A DNA stretch of 64,000 nt, from contig CAKKNE010000001.1 in NCBI GenBank assembly GCA_918797485.1, positions 3,038,001-3,102,000 on the forward strand. The letters run 5' to 3'. This DNA is from Pelagomonas calceolata. Taxonomy: Eukaryota; Sar; Pelagophyceae; Pelagomonadales; Pelagomonadaceae. Position numbers and translations under genes: made by a program. Positions within the stretch are counted from its first letter, which is position 1, and each line of letters opens with the position of its first letter. Shown in pieces: positions 21,322 through 30,400 of the stretch. Under the pieces are notes generated by a model. The model was not told where the DNA came from and did not search any database. It saw only the letters and a list, made by a program, of their open reading frames with translations.

Positions 21322-24300
21322 TTAGTCATCGTCCGAATCCGACTCCTCCTCGCGCTGCCTTCTGGGATCGTAATCCCCGATCTTGAACTTCCTACATAAC
21401 TTGTCCGCTTCGCGCGCCATCTTCGTCATCTCGCCGGGGTTGTACTCCTTCTGCGCATCAAACCCAATCATCTGGAAGACGTCCTCCTCCGTCTCCGGGA
21501 GGACCTCGCCGTCCTCGAAGTTCGTCCCAAACACTTTGTTCTCCCTCATTTCACCGCGCGCCATGGCTTGATAATGTTTCACGGGCACGGGCGGCACGTA
21601 GGTCTTCGGGTTGAACACGATGCGCCGGCGCATGCGACATCGTTCCAGCGCCTCGGCCTGCGCGTCGTCGCGCCGCTTCTTTCTTTCTTCCTCGTCATCT
21701 ACTTCGGCCGTCTCCGCGTCGATCCTCAGAACGGCCAAGGCGTCCTCGGCCTTGATGAACCTCGTTTGATCCGGCTCCCACCTTAAATCATCGGAATCGT
21801 CGCTGTCCGACGAACTCTCTTCGACTTTTTTCTCCTCTTCGTCACTCAGGTCGTCGGTCTCGCGCGTGTGGACCGTGATGGACGTACCCTTCGTGAACTT
21901 CGTGGACTCGTCATCGCTGAGTTGCGTGGCCACCGTCTGTTCGTCCTCTGTAGAACTTTCGGCGGAGGACCAGCCCTCTTCCTCGTCGTCACTCAGTCCT
22001 CCGGTGACCATCGTCCTCGTCTCGTCTTCGCTGTCGGAGTACTCCTCCAAGCCTTCTTTCAACTCCATCCTCTTCGCCTCGGCCTGCTCGTCCTTGATCC
22101 TTAGCCAAGTTCGTTCATCTTCAATGACTAGTCGCTCCGGAAACTTTTCGGCCATGCCTGGTGGTAGTAATGACTCGACATTCGGCTCGTCCCAGACCGT
22201 AACGCCCGTCTCCCTATGGACCCAGTACGGCTCGTCGCTCCACTCGTCGACGAACTTGTCGTACTTGTCCACCGTCCATTGAGCTAGTTCGAGCGCAGCG
22301 ACGCAGTCCGCCGCCCACTTCAGTTCATCTCTTTGAGCACAGAAGACGTCCTTCGCTCGTCTCTTGGCCTCTCTACGAGCCCATTTCCGCCACCCTCGGA
22401 ACACCTCGAGGGCGCCCATGCCGGACCAAGCGCCGCTAATCTTCCGCATCGCCGCGTGCTCCTTCCTAACCTCGGCTTCCGCTTTTTTGAGTTGTTTATC
22501 GATGTAGCGCGTGTGCAGGTCATGACTAAGCTCTTGGGCGAGCTCGGCCTCCGCCAACAGATTAGTGCTAGCAGGTTCAAAAAGTTTCATAATTCCCACA
22601 GCCTTGTGCCATTCTTTTGAGTCGCGATTCTTTTGCGCGGCCTTGATGGCGCGTTGCCTCGCTCGTTCATTATAACGAATATCGCGATCCTCAGGCATAT
22701 TTTTCAGAGTTGTGAGCACTTCCTTGATCTGCCTTTTTATGGTTTCTTGCGCGTAGCCTTCCGTGGTAGATTCCTTCGGCTCCAAATCATCTTTGAGACG
22801 TTTATACAGCTCGGCTTCGGCCTTGCCTCGTCGCGCCCGTAGCTTTTTATCTTTATCATCAAATCGCTTCTCGATCCTCGCTAATTTCGCCTTGAGCTTG
22901 TTGTCATAGTTCTCGTTGAATTCAATCCTTCTACGTTCGTCCATCTCGATGGCCGCCCGCTTCACAGCTCTTTTCCTAAACCTCTGGATGCCTTCCTCGG
23001 AGTGACAAAACGCCGTCGCGGCGACGCGCGCATTTTCCACCGCTTGTTGAATAGCGGCTTCTTCGCGTTTACGCTCGTCCATCATACGCTTTTCTCGTTG
23101 GAGGATCACCCTGCACTTGAATAGATCAGCCCGCCTTTTACACATCCAGCCCGGCTTGGGTGGAACACAGACTTTTTTATTGCCGTCCGCATCCACACAC
23201 CGACACCTTTTAAACATGCAGACCTGGTCCTTCATATACACTTTACCTTCCGCATCTTTATAATCTTCTAGGACTTTCTGCACCTCGCTCCTCGAAAACG
23301 GCATCGCCGTGACCCGATGCTTGTCGACGCGCTTCTCGGCCCAGGCATCTCTCAAACCAGGCAGCATCTCGTCCCAGAACTTGTCCCAGACGACCTGGAA
23401 CCAGACGGCACCGCTTCGCTCCACGCCGGCCTCGAAGTAGCCCTGGTGCGCGATCGACGGTCTCACCTCACCACACTGCTCCATGAAGTCCTGCATGGTG
23501 GCCACGACGCGATGCTTCCTCGCAAACAACGCTTGTTTTTGTCTTTTCCTAAACCAGTTCCTCACGGCCTCGGCGCCTTGTAATAGTGTATCAGGTGTGG
23601 GATACTTCATCCCCGGGTTCGCGTCCATCCGCAATTCCACCAATGAAGTAAGCATATAAAAGTTCCAGGGTAACGCCGCCATGGGCGCATTATGATCGAG
23701 CCATAAAGATTTCAAGCGAGGTAGGCGCGATATCGACTCGGGGAGCTCTTCAATAATATTTGCACATAATTTAACTGTGGTGAGACTTCGAGAGTCGCCG
23801 AAATTGGAAGGTAGGAAGGAGATCCTGTTGTCGTTCGCTGATAACGCAGTGAGGTTGATCATGTTCGCGAGGCACCGAGGCAGCGCCACCAACTTGTTGT
23901 GGTTGAAGCTTAAAGTGTGGCACGTCATCCTCGACAGAGTTTCTGGTATTCGTCGAAGATCGTTGCAGTCCGCCACGACCCGCTCTAACCTTGTGAGATT
24001 ACCGAACGTGAGTGGCAGCGTTTGCAGTCGATTCGTAGCTATATCTAAATGCCTCAAGTGCGACAAGTCACCGAGTCGGTCCGGTAATTCCGTAAGTTGA
24101 TTCCTCAACAGATTCAGGGCGCTCAGCTTCGCGAGGTCGCAGATGCTGTCGGGTAGTTCCGTCAGTCGATTCGACGCTAGCGTGAGCTGTGTTAATTGTG
24201 TGAGCTCCTTCCCAGCTCTCTCAGGAAACCTATCGAGTCCATGCGCCACGAATCGCAACGCTTTTAACGGTCTCCCATAATTCTCGTGGAAGTCGTAGAT

Positions 24301-25102
24301 TTGGTCCGGGAAATCCCCGGCGCCCTTGTTGAGCATGTTGAGCTCGCCGGCCTGCGTGGACTCTCGTGTGACCGCGACGACGGCGCCGCGGCGCCGTGGG
24401 ACGCCATCGACGCGACCCCGGCAACTTATAGTACGATTCAGACGCCGCGTCACGCACCTCGCGCGCGAACTCGAACGCGTCGCCCCAGCGCTTGTCGAAG
24501 AGCGCCCTAGCGGCTCGCGCCGCCTCTTCATCTCTCCTTCTTTTCCCGACGGCGTGCTTCTCCTTGATGATGTCGATGAACACCTGTCGCTTCGCCTTTT
24601 CCTCGGCCCTATTTTTTTGATATTCCGCATTGGCCGCGGCCAAAGCCTTCATGGCGGCCTCGTCCCGAAACGCGATGGGCAGGCCGTGCCTATCCGGAAC
24701 GTGGGGCGCGCACCACGTCACTTGGCTTGGATCGTCGCGTTTCGAGTAAAAAAAGGTCCCGTCCGGGGTCACGTGCTTCTTGTAGGGGTGCCGCTGCAGC
24801 AACTTCATCCGTCTCCCCTTCCGCCAGTTCTTCTGGATGCGTAGAATGGCATCTAGCTCTTGTTCATTACCAGAGACCCAATCCCAGACCATGAGTCGTA
24901 CGGCTTCTTCTTTGTGGACGAACCGCACAGAACCGGCCGTGTCGATGGACCTTCGTCGACTGTGTTTGGACGAGCCCCGGCTCTCCATGGAGGCCCGCGA
25001 CCGTCGTCTACTGTGAGCCTCATCCTGGCTGCCTCTACTGGCTCGGCTGGCGCGGCTCGGCACGCTGCCGCGGCTGACCGGCGGGAGACCGGTGGTCTGC
25101 AT
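21322..25102 (-). CDS. IQ / WW / leucine-rich-repeat coiled-coil protein
   Basis: Two exons (25102-24458 and 24351-21322) give 1224 residues. Order: Ser/Arg-rich N-terminus; an IQ motif (ILRIQKNWRKGRR, about 86-98) likely to bind calmodulin; a WW-like segment (about 106-136) lacking the first Trp; then, from exon 2, roughly ten LRRs (LTQLTLASNRLTELPDSICD, LSALNLLRNQLTELPDRLGD and so on); a Cys-rich patch (CMFKRCRC, KVCVPPKPGWMC); a long charged coiled coil; a second, complete WW (WSDEPYWVHRETGVTVWDEP); and an acidic Ser/Glu/Asp tail. It is probably a cytoskeletal or flagellar scaffold, judged by the IQ/LRR/coiled-coil mix. I know no named orthologue. Confidence 0.8.
24352..24457 (-). other. 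Intron of the IQ/WW/LRR gene (106 bp, GT-AG), possible introner
   Basis: Donor GTGCGTGA, acceptor GTCCACGCAG, phase 0; splicing joins FEFARE to AGELNMLNKG. It shares GTCTGAATCGT and GTCGATGGCG-CC with the intron of the flavoenzyme gene (51229-51304). Its TCGCGTCGATGGCGT block is the reverse complement of a block in dynein introns 7 and 9. Confidence 0.85.
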
Positions 25103-25396
25103 GGGTGTTTTTTTTATGTTTTTACGAGTGCGGCCATCGTCCGTGCGCCCTTGTGTACAGCTCGTTACGCCCAGCGCTCATCATGTCGTTTTGGGGCTGC
25201 CCCCGCACGCTAGCCGCGCGCTCGGCGAGGCTCGCCACGCCGTCGCCGCGAGGGTTCCACTGCTCGTCGTCCGTCGAAAGTCAATATTCGTCCAGAACGA
25301 ACCAGGATTACATATGTATATTTTTACACGACTTCGACGAGCGAACGACGAAGCGGCGCCGCGGTGTCCTCCCGCGGCGACAGCTTCTGGGGAATT

Positions 25397-25582
25397 TCAG
25401 CACCGCTTTGGCCGGAGGCCGCGGCGCCGCGTCGGCATCGACCGCGTCGCGATCGCAAGCTCCGCGTGGAGAAAGCTCTGCTCCTCCAACTTTGTGTTGA
25501 TGGTCGTCGGTGTGTCCGACGCCAACTCTAAGCGGGCGACGGCGGTCGCTACGCACAGTAGCAGCGTGGCGAGGAGCTTCAT
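25397..25582 (-). CDS. Possible short secreted protein, function unknown
   Basis: A 61-residue ORF that opens with a good signal peptide (MKLLATLLLCVATAVARLEL) and then a short basic tail ending GLRPKRC. Nothing in it is recognisable. The signal peptide is the main support. It could also be the first exon of a longer gene, because the tail looks like intron read-through (Arg/Pro-rich), but I could not find a following exon. Confidence 0.35.
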   Translation of the reverse strand: MKLLATLLLCVATAVARLELASDTPTTINTKLEEQSFLHAELAIATRSMPTRRRGLRPKRC

Positions 25583-26232
25583 GGCTCGGTTGGGCGCTGG
25601 TCGCCTGCGATGGAGGAATTGAGACCACGGCGCGAGCGCGGGGGGTGGGGGTGGTCCTCTCGTGGGCCGACAACGTCTGTCGCCCCGGCCGCGGCCGCCC
25701 CAAGCCCGCAGCACTTTTTCCTTCTATGGGTGATTGTGTCTCTGCTGAGCCGCCGCAGCTGCTCGCAAGCGGGCGTTGCGGCGGCTACACCATGATTGCT
25801 TCTCCGAAGCTACCGTTTATGTTTATCGACGCCGGCGCTGTGCGTTTGCGCTCCGATTAGCTCAGAGCATCAAACCGGCCGCCACTGAAGCTCCAAGTTC
25901 GAAGCCCCGGCCAAAGCCTCCCAGCACGCGTCAATCACCAACGCGAAGGCTGCCGGGGCGTCTGAGCAGCCAACAAGAGCAGGACGGAGTTCAACCATGC
26001 CCTGGAGCTGAGGCAGACTGCAGGGCAAAAAAGTCGCTCATTCATCGACATTTGTGGCTGTGTGAGGCAGCAGGTGTGCTCAATCAGGTCACGGTGGGCA
26101 CCGGTGAAGCGCTGAGGCCACGACAAGCGGTGCAACTTTGAGCATCTCCCAGCACACCACTGAGAGCACCACCTTGACACGCAGCATACGCGTCGCAACA
26201 CCACCGTGACACGCAGCATACGCGTCGCAACC
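25583..26232. other. Intergenic region with a duplicated block before the FKBP gene
   Basis: 650 bp without a supportable gene. Both strands carry only short Arg/Pro-rich ORFs. At its right end lie two near-identical 32-bp blocks in tandem, directly before the FKBP ATG. Confidence 0.55.
26168..26232 (+). repeat. Tandem duplication (about 2 x 32 bp) in the FKBP 5' region
   Basis: The block GACACGCAGCATACGCGTCG plus flanks occurs twice, with one visible substitution (ACCACCTTGAC versus ACCACCGTGAC). The second copy ends exactly at the FKBP start codon context, so the duplication lies in its 5' leader or core promoter. Confidence 0.85.
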
Positions 26233-26790
26233 ATGCGCGCCGCCTGCCTATGTATTGCCATTTCATCGGTGCAAGCTCTTGCCCCCACAGCAAAGCGACG
26301 GGACGTCGGCGCATTTTTGGGAGGCGCCGCGCTCACCACACTCGCGCCGCGCCCCGCACTAGCAGATGTCAAGGTCGACCCCAACTCCGTAAGAACGACC
26401 AAAGGCGGCGCGAAATATGTGATAGTCAAGGAAGGTAGTTGCCCCCTCATCGACCCGAGCGGCGCGCTCGGCAGCTGCTACCCACGCCCCGAGTCGTACA
26501 TCACGATCGACTACACTGGCTTCCTGCCCAATGGCCAGGTCTTCGATTCGACAGAAAAGAAGGGCGGCAAGCCCCTCTCCTTCCGCCTGGGCGAGCGCCA
26601 GGTCGTTCCTGGGATTGAGCAAGTGGTGGCTCAGATGAAGCCCGGGGAGGAGGTCCAGGCGCTCTTGCCGGCATCACTAGCTTACGGCGACAAGGGCGTC
26701 TGCACGGACGACGGCGAGTGCCTCATCAAGCCCGGGACGAACCTGAAGTACTTCATCCGGCTGAACCGGGTCGCGGCGGCGGCGGGGTAG
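26233..26790 (+). CDS. Thylakoid-lumen FKBP-type peptidyl-prolyl isomerase
   Basis: 185 residues from the ATG at 26233 (AACCATGC context); an upstream in-frame ATG at 26206 would spoil the signal peptide. Leader in three parts: signal peptide (MRAACLCIAISSVQALAP), a short transit region, and a twin-Arg thylakoid signal (KRRDVGAFLGGAALTTLAPR, PALA cleavage), so the protein should end in the lumen through the Tat pathway. The FKBP fold follows: YITIDYTGFLPNGQVFDST, VVPGIEQVVAQMKPGEE, LPASLAYGDKG, LKYFIRLNRV. It carries the Cys-containing inserts usual for lumenal FKBPs (EGSCPLIDPSGALGSCYP, GVCTDDGEC), which may form disulfides. Role: folding or assembly of photosynthetic complexes. Confidence 0.9.
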   Translation: MRAACLCIAISSVQALAPTAKRRDVGAFLGGAALTTLAPRPALADVKVDPNSVRTTKGGAKYVIVKEGSCPLIDPSGALGSCYPRPESYITIDYTGFLPNGQVFDSTEKKGGKPLSFRLGERQVVPGIEQVVAQMKPGEEVQALLPASLAYGDKGVCTDDGECLIKPGTNLKYFIRLNRVAAAAG

Positions 26791-26810
26791 GGGTAAGGTC
26801 CGTCGTGAAA

Positions 26811-27191
26811 CTACTTACTAGGTGCAAGGTAGCGAAACCGCACGGCCGTGCCGACGAGCAAGACTGAGGCCGCGCCGAACGCCGCGTCCGAGCCGGCCGC
26901 GGCCGCGAGGGCTCCGAAGCCCGCCGAGCCCGTGAGAAGCCCGAGGTCGCCGCAGACGCGGAGCAATGCCAGGGCGCCCGCCCGCTCCTCCTCCGGCACC
27001 GCGTTCGCGGCGGCCGCCGTGGGCGCCGAGCCCAGGACGCAGGACCCCAATCCCTGCACCGCCATCGCCACTGCGACGAACTCGTAGCCGTGGTGGGACG
27101 CCCACGGCAGGTAGGCGAACGCCCCGGCCGTCGCGAGCAGTGCCGGGACGATGATGTTCGACGGCCCAAGCTTGTCCGCCACTTTCGCCAC
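26811..27191 (-). pseudogene. MFS transporter, C-terminal fragment
   Basis: 126 residues equivalent to the last third of a major facilitator superfamily permease: VADKLGPSNIIVPALLATAG, then helices through FVAVAMAVQGLGSCVLGSAP, EEERAGALALLRVCGDLGLL and AAFGAASVLLVGTAVRFRYL. There is no ATG at the start of homology (the first codon is GTG), and the 240 bp up to the next same-strand gene hold no further transporter exon. It is therefore most likely a 5'-truncated remnant, although the surviving frame is intact and hydrophobic, so loss may be recent. Confidence 0.55.
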
Positions 27192-27432
27192 TGGTCTCCT
27201 CCAAGCTTTTTTGCAAAGTTTGCAGTCGTTTCGAAGCCAGCGCGCGGCGCGGCGCGGCGCGGCAATTATCGGCTATATCTTCAATGAATGAGCCGCCGTA
27301 ACAATCTCGTTTTTTACATGAAAACTTGGTGCCAAACAAAGCAGGTTGCTTTGCTAAATCCTGAGCGAGGAGGGTGGGAGGGGGCATGCGAGGGGAGAGC
27401 ACTCATACACCCAGACCACTCCAATAAGAACT

Positions 27433-30400
27433 TTAGTCCCCCGCGAACTGGTCCACGAACTGTTGTCCTGCGACGTCGAAGCCCGGCACCGCGCCGCGGA
27501 AGGACCCCTTCGTATTCTTCGTGCGGCCTTCACTGAACCCCCCCTTGCCGACGCCGGCCTTCGGGGCAGCCTTCGTATAGGGCGCGTGGTTGCCGATGGA
27601 CGCCGAGCTGGGCTTCGGCGTCCGCGCCAGCGCCCTCCTTTCCCGCTCGAGCCGCTTGTTTCGCTCGTCGCCGTGGATCCGCGCAGCTCTAGGAGGCTTC
27701 TCCATGACTGCTTGATCGCGCGCCCGCGACGCGTTCATCTGCAACAGTATCGACCGCCGCTCCTGGGCCAACGCCAAAGCCCGCGCCTCCACCCGCCTCA
27801 AATTGTCGTCCAGGGACCCGTACCTCGCTTCCGCGTCGGCCCGCAACCCAAGCCGCCGCTCCTCGGCGATACGAGAGGCATTTAACCGGTTCCAGGCCTG
27901 CTGGTCCGCCTCGATCTCCGCCCTCCGATACTGATCCGTCGGCGGCGGCGGCGGGCCTCGTTCCGCCGCGTCCCGCAGATCCGCCTCGAGGTTCTTCTTC
28001 TCGGCTCTTGTCAATGGTGGAGGCGCCTCCCGATGCAGTTGGGCGTCGGCGCGCGCGTCCGCCGCCTGCGCCATGGCGACTTCCCTCATGACAACTTCCA
28101 CGGACGGCTTTGGTCTTCTACGTAACGCGCTCCGCGCCACAACGGTCGCCCTCGATTGGATCCAGAACTGCGCTAATTTGGTCGGCCACTTGGCCCGGCC
28201 TCTTGAATGAGCACAAGTGAGAGCATGCGCCGGCGCATCTACCGCGGCGCACGTCGCGTCGCAATAGTACACTTCATCACACAAAGCGCACTTCGCCATG
28301 GGCGTGCCGTCGGACCCGTAAAAGCTCCGGATGCCACACGCCGCACATTGGGCGACAGCTAAATTCTGGGGCACGCTGTCATCGTTTTGTCTTGGGGCGT
28401 CATCATCATACAGCGCCGTTCTTCCTCGCATCTCCTCGTGGATAACTTTACCTTTGACGCCGAAGTTCGCCAGTCTCGATTCTTTGGTCCTGTAGATGTC
28501 CCGCAACGCGCGTCGTATTTTCGCGTTTTCTCGGCGCCGTTCCTTGTCCTCGCGTTTCCGGATGATCGCCGTGTGGCAGTGCCTCGGCGCTTTTATGTGT
28601 CGAAAGTCCAACACCCCTTTGACGTTCCGGATCTTCTCAGATAGTTGTTTGTTGCGCTTATCCACCAGATCCTGGCGTCTTTTGCGATCCTTCGTGCGCG
28701 CGTTCGAGATGACTCTCCCTCGTATAGGTACCGGCACTTGATAGATGTCGCCCGATCCTCTACGTCTACTTTTGGCTTCTTCAAGAGCACGAATGAACGC
28801 GACGTAGAACGTTAACGAGCGAGGATCCGATACGTCCGCGAGCCTGCCGAGGTCGGCCTCGACCCTCGCTGAAACTACTGAAGGTTCATGTAGCATCGGT
28901 GTGCATAAGGGCGTGGACGAGAAAGCATCATCATTCACGATAGCCTTGCGAGAAACGGGCCCGGCGCTGTTGAAGACTCGACACGTCACTTCCAATCGAG
29001 ACCCGCCGAGGTCGGCCTTGACGACCCTAACTTGCGAAGGATCGACGTCACATCGGGATGATAAACGATCCCTGATCCCATCATCAATTTCTATAGCTAG
29101 CGAAGGGTCTTCATCTAACGCTATCAACAGTTTGTTCGCATCGAGCTGGCACTCAAAAACCACTTCGACGGAACTACAGTTCCGGTGGTGCTTCGTGAGC
29201 TTCTCTGTACTTTCAAAAGCTCTTCGACAGAAGACGCAACTCGGCCGCGTCCGCTCGAAGATCCTCAATGCCTCTTCTGAATAAGCGTCGCGGTCGGCCT
29301 TGGGCGTGACGCGCGTCGGCATCGGCAATGAAGGTGGTGTTGGTGGCACAACCTCGTCTTCGCTCTCCGACGAGTCGCCGAAGCACAGGTCGTGCTTCCT
29401 TCGTGTTGTGTTATTCTCGCGGAGCCACCTCTGATAACATTTCGGGACGTGCAGAGCCAGGGACGCGAGTAGACACCGCCGCCCACAGAGGTAGCAGTGG
29501 ACGCCCTTGCGGTCCTGGACTTCTTCTTCCTGCACAACGGGTTCCGGGAGACACTTGTCGCACTTCGACATATGCCTCTTAAGCTTTTCTTCTCCAGTCA
29601 AGCCCATCTCAAACACTAAACCGCACCCAGTACACTTGGGCTGGGCTTTACACGCTTTGCAATGGGCAGCCAACTTCCCGGGATCCGCAAAGGTCCGGTC
29701 GCAGGTCGGGCAGCGGTTCGGCGCATTCATCTGATAGTACCGCTCGGCCGCCTCCGAGTAGGCTTTCAAGGCGTCAGATGCGGCCGCGGGCCCCGGCAGG
29801 CGGCACCATCCTTTCGAAGGGAGCGGCCTCCTCCAGGCCGTCGGCCGGTAGCTTTCTCTCCGTAACCAGCGCTTCCTACAACTCAAAACGTGGTCCCGGA
29901 TCGACTTTTCTGATTCTCTCGTAGAGCCGCAACAATAGCACATGCGGATGATTCTTCTAGATGAATCCTCCGCCTCGACGTCGTCCTCGAAGTCGTCACC
30001 GTAGTCATCTTCATCAGACTCGTCACTCGCCTCATCATCTACAACGTCATTGTCCCCGAACTCACAAACGGCGGGAGCCGGTGGCGGCGCGTTCTGGAGA
30101 GAAGCTTGTTTTTCATCTTCAACGGCGTAGAAGCGTCGCAAACAGCTCCGGAAGTGGAACGGCAACGACCGCGGGTGCAGCACGTGCCGCCCGCACAGAT
30201 GACAACATACGCCACCTTTCGACGACACGGGCTGGCCCAGATCCTTCTCGAGGGCTCGTAAACGCTTCCGTTCGAGGCGCTCGTACAGTAACTGAGAGCA
30301 GCAGCTCCGCATGTGTTGTTCGAGCTTCGCTTCACTTTCAAAAGTTCTGCCACACCGCTCGGCGGGGCACATGTTCTGGGCATCGGTGTTGAATTGCCTG

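Noticed and set aside
25848-25920. tRNA-like stretch (TTAGCTCAGAGC ... AAGTTCGAAGCCC)
   Set aside because: The D-arm is too short, the T-stem does not pair and the acceptor ends do not match, so no cloverleaf can be drawn.
27240-27265. GGCGC/GCGCG run between the MFS fragment and the C2HC array gene
   Set aside because: A simple GC-rich repeat of about 25 bp; too short and plain to be called an element.
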